Shown here: piece by piece, positions 5,261 through 11,393 of the stretch
Position numbering within the stretch: position 1 is the first letter of the stretch
Layout of the letters: each line of letters starts with the position of its first letter
NCBI GenBank assembly: GCA_016712265.1
Contig: JADJRJ010000014.1
Location: 1 to 18,303 of the forward strand
Length of the DNA: 18,303 nucleotides
Direction of reading: 5' to 3'
DNA from: Gemmatimonadota bacterium
GTDB taxonomy: Bacteria; Gemmatimonadota; Gemmatimonadetes; Gemmatimonadales; Gemmatimonadaceae
The notes under the pieces: model-generated
The model's input: only the letters and a program-made list of their open reading frames with translations
The model's database searches: none
Told to the model about the DNA's origin: nothing
Made by a program: the position numbers and the translations under genes

Positions 5261-6412
5261 TCACTTGGCACGCTTCGAGCCCTTCCGCCAGCGCGCATAG
5301 AGCCGACCACTCTGGATCGTCGACTCGAACTCCCCGGCCGGACGGAACGCGGTGTTCATCCCCCGAATCGCAGACGCCAGATTCCCGCGGCCCGCCTGGT
5401 TCCGATCCGAGACCTCCACCTCGACCCACGCACCGTCATAGGACCGGATCGCCGTCGCGAACTCCGACCACTGCGGCCACGGCTCACCGAACGGACGACC
5501 AGCCCGCTCCACCACCGGCTCCGGCGGATCGATCACCGCGACCGCCGTCGTCGGAGCCTTCAACGCAGCCCGACGCGATGCCTCGCTCATCCCCTTGTAC
5601 GGCCGCCCACGACTATCCGTGCGCGCCCGAGCCGCAGGCGCCGCGACCAGCTTCTCCGCAGAGATCGTCTGCTCCGACCCGACCAGCTCCTCGACCGACG
5701 ACCACGCCGGAGCAGGATCCACCGGCACCGACTCATCCGACGCCTGCTTGACCGCCAGCGCGAACAACCGCACCTCGTTACCCCGCTGCACCAGACGCGC
5801 CTCGAACGACCCGGGCGGGCGATACGCCTTCCCCGACCCCGTGATCTTCTGCGCCAGCCAGTACACCTGCGTCTTGGTCATCCCCTCGACCCGGACCTCG
5901 ACCCACTCACCGCCGTAGTCCCGACGCAGCATCTCGGCGAAATCCAGATCCGGCTGCGACACCGTCCCCGGCTTGTTCCACTTCGCCGGAGCATCGACCG
6001 ACGCCACCACCTCCGCCGGAGGCTCATCAGCCAGGAACACCGCGAACAGCGCCGACTTCAACCGGCTCGGCCACTCCTCGACATCAGAGTCCCCGCGCCC
6101 CGCCGACCACGGCACCGGCCCCACCGGAAGATCCTCCGCCTCGCCGTTCTTAGCAGAGCCGTAGATCTCCCGAAGCTCCGCCAACACCGACTCGCTCCGC
6201 GACGCCGCCGGAACCACCTCCTCACCCGGCACCAGCCGCTCGGGAAACACGATCCCCACCGGCGCGGAAGCGCCCCGCGCCTTCCACCCCGACGCCCACC
6301 ACGCCAGAGAATCCGCCAGCACCCGATCCTCCGCCGAACCCTCCCCACGCTCCAGCCGATCCAGGAACTCCCGAACCACCTCGGACACACCACTCACCGG
6401 GACAACCACCAA
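5261..6412 (-). CDS. Protein with two copies of a novel W-V/F-P-G-F-E domain
   Basis: Up to 383 residues. The start is unclear: TTG 6412, GTG 6409 or GTG 6397 are all in frame with no strong binding site. Residues 165-225 and 320-380 are two diverged copies of one domain: a hydrophobic helix, GEWVEVRV or GAWVEVEV, a linker, an A-x-x-I helix, then YRPPGSFEARL or FRPAGEFESTI and a final LFALAV or LYARWR strand. A basic linker (SRGRPYKGMSEASRRAA) joins them. The next upstream gene has a third copy. I recall similar small domains in other actinophages, without known function; substrate or nucleic-acid binding is inference. Confidence 0.78.
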   Translation of the reverse strand: MVVVPVSGVSEVVREFLDRLERGEGSAEDRVLADSLAWWASGWKARGASAPVGIVFPERLVPGEEVVPAASRSESVLAELREIYGSAKNGEAEDLPVGPVPWSAGRGDSDVEEWPSRLKSALFAVFLADEPPAEVVASVDAPAKWNKPGTVSQPDLDFAEMLRRDYGGEWVEVRVEGMTKTQVYWLAQKITGSGKAYRPPGSFEARLVQRGNEVRLFALAVKQASDESVPVDPAPAWSSVEELVGSEQTISAEKLVAAPAARARTDSRGRPYKGMSEASRRAALKAPTTAVAVIDPPEPVVERAGRPFGEPWPQWSEFATAIRSYDGAWVEVEVSDRNQAGRGNLASAIRGMNTAFRPAGEFESTIQSGRLYARWRKGSKRAK

Positions 6413-6422
6413 TCTGTCAGAT
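6412..6422. promoter_or_regulatory. ATCTGTCAGAT palindrome, copy 1
   Basis: An 11-bp palindrome (ATCTG-T-CAGAT) at the start of the two-domain gene. Ten of its bases recur at 7047-7056 in the non-coding region upstream of the operon, so it may be a shared operator. Confidence 0.35.
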
Positions 6423-6453
6423 CAGGAACTCGCGGAAAAACCGAAAAAATCAC

Positions 6454-6885
6454 CTAATCCGAAATCGCCACCCTCGCAAACAACCGACCACCCCGCACCG
6501 CCGCCTCGAACTCACCCGGCGCAAACCCCCGCACCGAACCGTGAATCTTCGAAACCCAGTTGTGCAGGAACGACGGCCCCACCTCACCCGGCGCGACCAA
6601 CTGCACCCACTCCCCACGAGCACCGCGAATCGACAACGCGATCCCCCGGTACTCCTCGAACATCACCGCGTCAGCCCGGCGCCCGGGAGCAGGCAGCTGC
6701 ACGATCAGCGACGCCCGCTTCGGAGGCTCCGCCCGGCGACGCGGCGGAGCCGCGCAGACCGGAGAGTCGAACAGCGGAGCCAGCAGGACAGAGAGAGCCT
6801 GCTCCTCAGGCGTCGCCGAGCCATCCTCCACGCGCCACGACAAGAGCATGTACGCCTGCTTCAGCAGGTCCGTGTCGGGTTCCAT
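6454..6885 (-). CDS. Single-copy W-V/F-P-G-F-E domain protein
   Basis: 143 residues from ATG 6885. The N-terminal 45 residues are helical (LLKQAYMLLSWRVEDG). A basic linker (PPRRRAEPPKRASLIV) leads to the same domain found twice in the next gene: GEWVQLVAP, WVSKIHGSVRGF, APGEFEAAVRGGRLFAR. The stop is 42 bases before the first possible start of its paralogue, so the two are co-transcribed. The start is fixed by a leaderless promoter whose -10 ends 6 bases before the ATG. Function unknown; head-to-tail paralogues suggest duplication. Confidence 0.75.
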   Translation of the reverse strand: MEPDTDLLKQAYMLLSWRVEDGSATPEEQALSVLLAPLFDSPVCAAPPRRRAEPPKRASLIVQLPAPGRRADAVMFEEYRGIALSIRGARGEWVQLVAPGEVGPSFLHNWVSKIHGSVRGFAPGEFEAAVRGGRLFARVAISD

Positions 6886-6891
6886 GGCGCC

Positions 6892-6920
6892 GTCCTACCC
6901 GACCTCACCGAAGTCGCCAA
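6892..6920 (-). promoter_or_regulatory. Leaderless promoter of the 6.9-3.2 kb operon
   Basis: TTGGCG, a 17-base spacer, then TAGGAC; the -10 box ends 6 bases before ATG 6885, so transcription should begin at or next to the A of the start codon. There is no ribosome binding site. Confidence 0.7.
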
Positions 6921-7139
6921 CACGACAGACGGCACGCGCCATTACGGGGGAGCAGCGGTTAGAAGCCAGAGATCCAAGAGCAAGAGAGCAGAGATCCAGG
7001 AGTCAGGGGGCCGAGAGTCGGGAGCCGGGGGGCAAGGGGGCCTGAGTCTGTCAGATTGCTATCTGGTGGAAATTGTAAAAAATTTCCCTCCTACGGTGGC
7101 GGCCCCGCGAGAGGCCCAGAGCACTAGTGGTTTTCCGGA
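6921..7139. other. Non-coding purine-rich stretch with inverted repeats
   Basis: No gene can be supported here. From 6960 to 7040 the plus strand is rich in purines, with a repeated AGAGATCCA. A second copy of the TCTGTCAGAT site lies at 7047-7056, and an AT-rich inverted repeat GGAAATT/AATTTCC with a 6-base centre at 7068-7087. Both are operator-like and sit upstream of the operon promoter at 6.9 kb. Confidence 0.45.
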
Positions 7140-7700
7140 TCCGGGCCCAGCGGCACGGGGAGGAGCACGCGGCAGGCACGCGCGCACCACACGGCAGGGC
7201 ACAGGGGAGGAGCGCGCGGCAGGCACGCCGTCCCACACGGGCACGCACACGGCAGGGCACAGCACCACGCACAGGGGCGCGCACGCGCGTAGGAATCGTC
7301 AGGCACACGCACGCACACAGGGATGAGAACGGCGCACGCACAGGGGCGCACGCACGGCAGGGCACAGCACCACGCACGGCAGGGCACAGCACCACGCACG
7401 GCAGGGCACAGGGGCAGGAATCGTGCGCAACGCACGGGCACGCACAGGGGCACGCGCACGGGCACGCGCACGGGCACGCGCACGGGCACGCGCACGGGCA
7501 CGCACAGGGGTGTGATTCGCCCCACACACGCCCCCCGTACGGGCAGGGGCACGCACACACAGGGGCACACACAGGGGCACACACAGGGGCACACACACGC
7601 CCCCGTACGGGCAGGGGCGCACACAGGGGCACACACAGGGGCACACACAGGGGCACACACAGGGGCACACACAGGGGCGCACACAGGGGCGCAGGAACAG
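7140..7700. repeat. T-depleted tandem-repeat region
   Basis: About 560 bases with almost no T on the plus strand, built from short G- and C-rich motifs. Clear arrays are CACGCGCACGGG x4 (7451-7498), CACACACAGGGG x3 (7554-7589), six CRCACACAGGGG units (7618-7689) and about 2.8 copies of a 22-bp unit ACGCACGGCAGGGCACAGCACC (7350-7411). The G-runs recur every 12 bp and could stack as G-quadruplexes on the plus strand. Long ORFs in all frames exist only because T on one strand and A on the other, needed for stop codons, are nearly absent. I see no real gene. Confidence 0.85.
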
Positions 7701-7874
7701 GCCCCCGTACAGAGGCCCCCGTACAGAGGCCCCCTGCAGGGGAGGGCCCGAATAAAGGCCCCCGAATAAAGGCCCCCTTTCGGGGGCGCAGAAAAAGGGC
7801 CCTAAAAAAAGGCGCAAAAAAAGGCGCAAAAAAAGGGCCCTCCCAGAGGGAAGGCCCTTTTTCAGAAACGCGAT
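7701..7874. repeat. Repeats and hairpins between the tandem array and the cassettes
   Basis: Two copies of AGGCCCCCGTACAG, two of GGCCCCCGAATAAA, a GCCCCC-TTT-GGGGGC-type hairpin (7772-7787) and A-rich units AAAAAAAGGCGC. This DNA follows the stop of the last cassette gene and includes the terminator at 7830-7862. Confidence 0.6.
7830..7862. terminator. Strong bidirectional terminator
   Basis: A stem with GGGCC/GGCCC and inner CTCCC/GGGA, flanked by A5 on one side and T5 on the other, so it should work on both strands. It follows the stop codon at 7875 by 13 bases and would shield the repeat region from cassette transcription. Confidence 0.8.
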
Positions 7875-8345
7875 TCAGGAGGAGGACGCCCGCCACGCCC
7901 ACAGGGGCGACCGGCGCTGGGCAGCGGCGATATCGGCGGAGGTGGGAGCACCCGCACGGCGAGGCTTCGGGGCCCGGAACCGGGGACCAGGGGAGGCACC
8001 CGGACGGACCTGGTGGCGAGGCTCCCACCCCACGGGGGAGGCATTCAGCGGGAAGTCGTCAGCCGGAGCAGGGGCAGCCGGAGCAGGGGCAGCCGGAGCA
8101 GGGGCAGCAACCGCGTCCGTAGCGGCCACCAGGGCGTCGGGGGAGGCCAGGAACGCACGCCCCCGGAAGGCCAGGCCGAACAGAGCCGGACCCCCATCGC
8201 AGGGGCGCACCACCCGCACGGTGACCTCGGAGCCCCGGCACAGGGTGACCTCCGAGCCCCCACCCACGGGGCGCACCCGCAGGGGCGAGGTGAGGGGCAG
8301 GGACACCGGGGTGGAGCGGACCTCGTAGCCAGCGAGCGCGTTCAT
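7875..8345 (-). CDS. Cassette protein with Ala-Pro linker, unknown
   Basis: 156 residues from ATG 8345, fixed by CTGGAGGTCC 5 bases upstream; the longer frame would run through the promoter. Residues 1-75 form a beta-rich part (RVRPVGGGSEVTLC, SEVTVRVVRPC, ALFGLAFRGRAFLAS). A linker of three AAPAP repeats, encoded by a 15-bp tandem repeat at about 8061-8108, follows, then a basic Pro/Arg tail. No family recognised. It is the last cassette of the series and is followed by a strong terminator. Confidence 0.65.
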   Translation of the reverse strand: MNALAGYEVRSTPVSLPLTSPLRVRPVGGGSEVTLCRGSEVTVRVVRPCDGGPALFGLAFRGRAFLASPDALVAATDAVAAPAPAAPAPAAPAPADDFPLNASPVGWEPRHQVRPGASPGPRFRAPKPRRAGAPTSADIAAAQRRSPLWAWRASSS

Positions 8346-8373
8346 GGGGGACCTCCAGGTGGGGCGGTTTTTC

Positions 8374-8415
8374 GCTTGCAGAGCAAGCATAGCACGCAGA
8401 GGCAAGCACGGGCAA
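8374..8415 (-). promoter_or_regulatory. Cassette promoter with GCTTGC operator
   Basis: TTGCCC, an 18-base spacer, TATGCT. The palindrome GCTTGC-AGA-GCAAGC (8374-8388) overlaps the -10 box and the expected start of transcription, so it is more likely a DNA operator than an RNA hairpin. A leader with AAAAA and the SD CTGGAGGTCC follows. Confidence 0.65.
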
Positions 8416-8449
8416 GCCGGGGAGCGTGATCCGCACCACACCCCCCGGC
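8416..8449 (-). terminator. Cassette terminator
   Basis: An interrupted GC-rich stem (GCCGGGG...CACACCCCCCGGC) downstream of the stop at 8476. Between them the 16-base unit GCAGGGGCCCGATCAG is tandemly duplicated (8448-8479), repeating the stop codon context. Confidence 0.6.
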
Positions 8450-8475
8450 AGGGGCCCGATCAGGCAGGGGCCCGA

Positions 8476-8940
8476 TCAGGCAGCCGCACCCCAGACCAGC
8501 TCCTCGGCCCCACCCGGCAGGACCGCGTAGACCGCGACCGGAGCGCCGAACTCGTCCGAGCATTCCCGCCGCGCGGCCAGGGGCGAGGCAGCCGCGACCA
8601 GGACCGACTCGTCATCGCCCGATTCGAGATCGACGACCACGACCCGGAAGGGGAAGTCCTCGTGCGCGACCCGGACCGACGCGGCACCGGCGGGGATCCG
8701 GGGATCCGGAGCGGCAGGGGCGGCCGGAGCCGGGGCGAGCAGAGTCGCAGCGACCGGGCGGATCGGGATGACCGGGGCGATCCGCACCGGGACGACATCG
8801 GCAGCCGGGACAACCGCCCGGTCGTCGACGAACGCCCACGCGGCACCCGATCCGGCCAGCAGCGGGAGCGAGGGAGCAGCAACGACGCGACGGCGAGCCG
8901 GGGCGCGGAAGCCGCGACGGGTGCGGGTCGAGGTGAGCAT
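8476..8940 (-). CDS. Cassette protein, Ala/Val-rich, unknown
   Basis: 154 residues from ATG 8940, three bases after GGAGGTCC. A basic N-terminus (TRTRRGFRAPARRR) is followed by an Ala/Pro/Val-rich region (VPVRIAPVIPIRPVAA, APAPAAPAAP) and a beta-rich C-terminal part (FPFRVVVVDLESGDDESV, GAPVAVYAVLPGG). No transmembrane segment is convincing and no family is recognised. Its promoter appears to lack a -10 box, so it may be silent or transcribed from elsewhere. The stop lies in the TGATCGG context shared by the cassettes. Confidence 0.6.
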   Translation of the reverse strand: MLTSTRTRRGFRAPARRRVVAAPSLPLLAGSGAAWAFVDDRAVVPAADVVPVRIAPVIPIRPVAATLLAPAPAAPAAPDPRIPAGAASVRVAHEDFPFRVVVVDLESGDDESVLVAAASPLAARRECSDEFGAPVAVYAVLPGGAEELVWGAAA

Positions 8941-8971
8941 CTTGGACCTCCAGGAGGAGCGGGGCTTTTTC

Positions 8972-8996
8972 GCTTGCAGAGCAAGCAAAAGCAAGC
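8972..8996 (-). promoter_or_regulatory. Cassette promoter remnant lacking a -10 box
   Basis: Reads GCTTGC TTTT GCTTGC TCT GCAAGC. Compared with the other cassettes, about 17-18 bp containing TATGCT are missing between two GCTTGC repeats, while the downstream leader is almost identical to that of the gene starting at 10188. Confidence 0.6.
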
Positions 8997-8999
8997 GGA

Positions 9000-9025
9000 G
9001 CCGATGTGATCCGCGCCACACCGGC
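9000..9025 (-). terminator. Cassette terminator
   Basis: Stem GCCGATGTG/CACACCGGC (with mismatches) downstream of the stop at 9037, directly before the GCTTGC promoter region. Confidence 0.55.
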
Positions 9026-9036
9026 CCCGCGAGCGA

Positions 9037-9258
9037 TCAGAACGGGCCGGAGCCGACCGGGCCCGGGACGACCCGCGGGTCATCCGAGGGGCCCGCACCG
9101 AACGGGGAGAACGGCACCAGCGGGAGGTCATCGGAAGCCCACACCGAGCAACCGGGGGCGCATTCGACCCCAGCGGGAGCGCCGCAGTCATCGCAGGCGG
9201 CAGCACCGGAGAAATCGACCACGGGGAGTTCGAGAGCGGCGACGGGGAGAGCAGACAT
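9037..9258 (-). CDS. Small zinc-finger cassette protein
   Basis: 73 residues from ATG 9258, with GGAG 7 bases upstream. Residues 18-33 (CDDCGAPAGVECAPGC) form a CxxC-x(7)-C-x3-C knuckle of the CGAPAG type, recurrent in small actinophage proteins. The rest is Pro/Gly-rich (VPFSPFGAGPSDDP) and probably unstructured. Single-gene unit with own promoter and terminator. Zinc binding is a motif-based inference; the partner is unknown. Confidence 0.7.
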   Translation of the reverse strand: MSALPVAALELPVVDFSGAAACDDCGAPAGVECAPGCSVWASDDLPLVPFSPFGAGPSDDPRVVPGPVGSGPF

Positions 9259-9288
9259 TTCGGGCTCCAGGGGGGAGGAGGGATTTTC

Positions 9289-9329
9289 GCTTGCAAAGCA
9301 AGCATAGCAACCGCAGCAAGCAAAAGCAA
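9289..9329 (-). promoter_or_regulatory. Cassette promoter with GCTTGC operator
   Basis: TTGCTT, 17-base spacer, TATGCT. GCTTGC occurs as direct repeats about 10 bp apart across the -35 and spacer, and as the palindrome GCTTGC-TTT-GCAAGC over the -10 (9289-9303). Confidence 0.7.
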
Positions 9330-9330
9330 G

Positions 9331-9364
9331 CGGCCCCGGTGTGACGTGAACCACACCGGGGCCG
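9331..9364 (-). terminator. Cassette terminator, 13-bp stem
   Basis: CGGCCCCGGTGTG and CACACCGGGGCCG flank an 8-base loop. It begins 5 bases after the stop at 9370 and abuts the next promoter. Confidence 0.8.
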
Positions 9365-9369
9365 AGCGA

Positions 9370-9576
9370 TCAATCCGCGGCGACGCCGACCAGCGCGTCG
9401 GCCGGGATGGGTGCGGAAACCCGCAGCGAGCCGACCACGACGACGAACGGCACCCCGTGCACCGAGCCGGAAGGCCACACGTGCGAGACCACGCCGACCT
9501 CGGGGCGATCGGAGAGCACCACGCCAGCGGGCAGGGATTCGGCGCGGACCCAACGGGCGGCAGGCAGAGCGGACAT
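9370..9576 (-). CDS. Small beta-rich cassette protein, unknown
   Basis: 68 residues from ATG 9576, four bases after GGAGGTCC. It shares the first six residues MSALPA/V with the neighbouring zinc-finger protein, which hints at a shared cassette origin. The sequence alternates hydrophobic and polar residues (LPAGVVLSDRPEVGVVSHV, VPFVVVVGSLRVSAPI), suggesting a small beta fold. No cysteines and no recognised family. Confidence 0.65.
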   Translation of the reverse strand: MSALPAARWVRAESLPAGVVLSDRPEVGVVSHVWPSGSVHGVPFVVVVGSLRVSAPIPADALVGVAAD

Positions 9577-9613
9577 CGTGGACCTCCAGGGAAGCGAACC
9601 AACCAACAGCGCA

Positions 9614-9642
9614 AGCATAGCATGCGCAGCAAGCAAACGCAA
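9614..9642 (-). promoter_or_regulatory. Cassette promoter
   Basis: TTGCGT, 17-base spacer, TATGCT. The downstream palindrome is absent; instead the leader carries TGTTGGTTGGTTCG, shared in diverged form with the genes at 10622 and 10917. Confidence 0.7.
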
Positions 9643-9673
9643 GCGGCCCCCACCCGCGAGGGGCAGGGGCCGC
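9643..9673 (-). terminator. Cassette terminator
   Basis: GCGGCCCC...GGGGCCGC stem with internal mismatches, after the TAG stop at 9686 and immediately before the next -35 region. Confidence 0.75.
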
Positions 9674-9685
9674 GAGCCGGGGCGC

Positions 9686-10188
9686 CTAGCCCCAGGGGAG
9701 ACCGCGCTTCTCGGCGCACACCGGGCCGTAGCCGACCTCCACCGACCGGCCCGCCTTGTCGTCGGTCAGCAACCGCGAGCAGAACACGCACCGGCCGACC
9801 ACGCGCCCGATCCGACCCACCAGCTCGGCCGGAGCCGGAGCACCACCGGCGAGCACGCGGGAGGCCAGGCCCCGGTACTGCCAGACCAGATCCGCACCAT
9901 CCCGGATCGGGGAGACCAGCTCGTGGGCGAACAGCCGATCCGAGTGCCGCGCGGGGGTGACCTTGTAGAGCACCTCGCCCAGATCTCGCCAGCAGCGGGG
10001 AGCCGAGCCGGAGCAGGGGCCGGAGCCTCAACCACCGGGGCCGGGACGAACTCGCGAACCGAAGTCACGACCGGAGCGGTGATCGCCACCGGGCCCTTGC
10101 AGACCCGGACGACCTCGATGGGGTGGCGGACCTGCACCCGGTCCCGACCGAACCCGTGGGAGCAGCGACCGCAGACGACGTCAGACAT
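9686..10188 (-). pseudogene. Zinc-finger/DUF6011-like gene with a frameshift
   Basis: An ORF starting at ATG 10188 (GGAGGTCC upstream) encodes MSDVVCGRCSHGFGRDRVQV followed by an Ala/Pro linker ending LPAAGEI. It then runs out of frame into an Arg/Ser-rich tail to 9766. In the -1 frame, from about 9980 to 9686, the sequence continues as GEVLYKVTPARHSDRLFAHE, an intervening helical part, and CVFCSRLLTDD...GYGPVCAEKRGLPWG, the zinc motif of DUF6011-type proteins. The whole resembles one 167-residue protein cut by a single-base change. Alternatives are a programmed shift, a separate GTG start at 9973, or a sequencing error. Confidence 0.6.
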
Positions 10189-10218
10189 TTGGACCTCCAG
10201 GAGGAGCGGGGCTTTTTC

Positions 10219-10259
10219 GCTTGCAGAGCAAGCATAGCAACCGCGGCAAGCAAAAGCAA
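10219..10259 (-). promoter_or_regulatory. Cassette promoter with GCTTGC operator
   Basis: TTGCTT (10254-10259), 17-base spacer, TATGCT (10231-10236); palindrome GCTTGC-AGA-GCAAGC at 10219-10233. Confidence 0.7.
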
Positions 10260-10263
10260 GCAC

Positions 10264-10291
10264 GGGGGGTGTGACGTGAGCCACACCCCCC
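10264..10291 (-). terminator. Cassette terminator, 10-bp stem
   Basis: GGGGGGTGTG/CACACCCCCC around an 8-base loop, 10 bases after the stop at 10302. Confidence 0.75.
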
Positions 10292-10301
10292 GCGGGAGCG
10301 A

Positions 10302-10622
10302 TCAGACCAGCTGCAGGTCGACCAGCTGCTGGTACGCGCGCCCCGACACATCGATCTGGCCGAGGTCGTGCAGCACCGCGAGCGTGTCGAACAGGCCCGG
10401 GGTGACCACCGCGCACCGGCCCTCGCGAGCGCAGTCGATGATCATCTCGACCAGGTCCTCGTCGAAACCCAGCTCGTCGCCGAGATCGAACAGCCGAGCC
10501 TTGGCGACCCGGGCCGAGCCGATACCGGGCTCGTCCTCCATCGCCAGGAGAACGTCCAGGCCGAGCGAGAACAGCTGGGCCTTCGCCTCGTCGATGGGCA
10601 GGTAGATCGAGTAGCGCGACAT
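10302..10622 (-). CDS. Acidic helical cassette protein, unknown
   Basis: 106 residues from ATG 10622, four bases after GGAGGTCC. The protein is mostly helical and acidic (LPIDEAKAQLFSLGLDVLLA, LGDELGFDEDLVEMIIDCA, GLFDTLAVLHDLGQID). Such small acidic proteins are often phage modulators of host enzymes, but nothing here identifies a target. Single-gene unit with own promoter and terminator. Confidence 0.68.
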   Translation of the reverse strand: MSRYSIYLPIDEAKAQLFSLGLDVLLAMEDEPGIGSARVAKARLFDLGDELGFDEDLVEMIIDCAREGRCAVVTPGLFDTLAVLHDLGQIDVSGRAYQQLVDLQLV

Positions 10623-10663
10623 TGTGGACCTCCAGGAAGGGAACCGAACTAACCAACAACACA

Positions 10664-10692
10664 AGACTAGCACGCGGAGCAAGCAAAGTCAA
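10664..10692 (-). promoter_or_regulatory. Cassette promoter
   Basis: TTGACT, 17-base spacer TTGCTTGCTCCGCGTGC, TAGTCT. About 40 bases of leader with a strong ribosome binding site follow, so this mRNA is not leaderless although the promoter core matches the leaderless type. Confidence 0.78.
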
Positions 10693-10701
10693 GCGGGAGG
10701 A

Positions 10702-10917
10702 TCACTCCCAGGGGAACCGGAAGACCGCACCCTCGGCGCGCAGCGCGACCAGCACGTGGATCACGCGCGTCTCGTCGTCGCCACGCACCGAGCCCAGCTC
10801 GGCGAGCGCGACCCGCGCAGCCTCCGCCACCGCCGAGCCGTAGTGCCAGCAGCCGCGCGAGTGCAGCCCACCGCCGCCGACGCAGACCCCGCCGCCCTGA
10901 ATCGCCCGACCGCACAT
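10702..10917 (-). CDS. Small Cys/His-rich cassette protein
   Basis: 71 residues from ATG 10917 with CGGAGGTTGAG upstream. The N-terminus MCGRAIQGGGVCVGGGG then LHSRGCWHYG has three Cys and two His that could bind zinc. A helix (AVAEAARVALAELG) and a beta-type end (VIHVLVALRAEGAVFRFPWE) follow. No family recognised. The stop overlaps a short inverted repeat GGGAG/CTCCC (10694-10708) that may be a weak terminator. Confidence 0.65.
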   Translation of the reverse strand: MCGRAIQGGGVCVGGGGLHSRGCWHYGSAVAEAARVALAELGSVRGDDETRVIHVLVALRAEGAVFRFPWE

Positions 10918-10949
10918 CTCAACCTCCGAGGATCCGAACCAACACACAG

Positions 10950-10978
10950 AGCATAGCACGCGAAGCAAGCAAAGTCAA
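10950..10978 (-). promoter_or_regulatory. Cassette promoter
   Basis: TTGACT, 17-base spacer TTGCTTGCTTCGCGTGC, TATGCT, then a leader with GTGTTGGTTCGG and a good SD. Confidence 0.78.
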
Positions 10979-11009
10979 GCGGGGCCCCATCCCGAGGGAC
11001 AGGACCCGC
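10979..11009 (-). terminator. Cassette terminator
   Basis: GCGGGGCCCC.../...GACCCGC interrupted stem directly abutting the next -35 TTGACT and 8 bases after the stop at 11017. Confidence 0.65.
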
Positions 11010-11016
11010 GAGCCGA

Positions 11017-11361
11017 TCAGGCCGCCCAGAGCGGACGGCCGTCGTCATCGAGCAGCACGACCACCCGCAGACCCCACGCGGAGTCCGACAGGCCGAACCC
11101 GACGGAGCCGTTCGCCGACTCGATGGCCAGGTGCTGGTCCCGGACCTCGAACAGCATCTGAGCCAGCCGGGCGACCGCCTCGTGACCAGCGCGCCGGACC
11201 TTGCGGTCGTCGACCGGCAGGAAGACCTCGGCCGACGCCTCCCCGACCCGGACCACTACCGGAGCAGCGAACAGCGCCGCGACCGGCGAAGGCAGCACGA
11301 GCGAATCGCGCGCACCGTTGACGGAGAAGAAGACCAGCTCGGCGGCGTTGACGATGATCAC
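11017..11361 (-). CDS. Cassette protein of 114 residues, unknown
   Basis: GTG start at 11361, four bases after GGAGGTCC. The sequence has beta-type segments (ELVFFSVNGARDSLVL, APVVVRVGEASAEVFLPV) and a helix (AVARLAQMLFEVRDQH), ending GLRVVVLLDDDGRPLW. The layout suggests a small alpha/beta domain; no motif is recognised. It is unusual in having an approximately 120-base leader that contains a tRNA-like fold between promoter and ribosome binding site. Confidence 0.68.
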   Translation of the reverse strand: MIIVNAAELVFFSVNGARDSLVLPSPVAALFAAPVVVRVGEASAEVFLPVDDRKVRRAGHEAVARLAQMLFEVRDQHLAIESANGSVGFGLSDSAWGLRVVVLLDDDGRPLWAA

Positions 11362-11393
11362 GGGGACCTCCAGGTTGAAAGCTGCGAACCGAG

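Noticed and set aside
4671..5751. Long plus-strand ORFs opposite the zinc-finger and two-domain genes
   Set aside because: They are antisense shadows of high-GC minus-strand genes, rich in Pro/Arg/Thr, and lack start signals.
7350..7690. CRISPR-like array of regularly spaced repeats
   Set aside because: The units are contiguous 12-bp and 22-bp tandem repeats with no unique spacers of constant length and no cas genes nearby.
7051..8122. Long ORFs on both strands, including repetitive Cys-Ala-Pro-Val and Gly-Ala-His-Thr proteins
   Set aside because: They arise because the plus strand lacks T and the minus strand lacks A, so stop codons cannot occur. They have no promoter or ribosome binding site and simply translate the tandem repeats.
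8460..10692. Very long minus-strand frames across several cassettes
   Set aside because: They run through promoters and terminators and are Arg/Ser/Pro-rich; the short ORFs starting at GGAGGTCC explain the sequence better.
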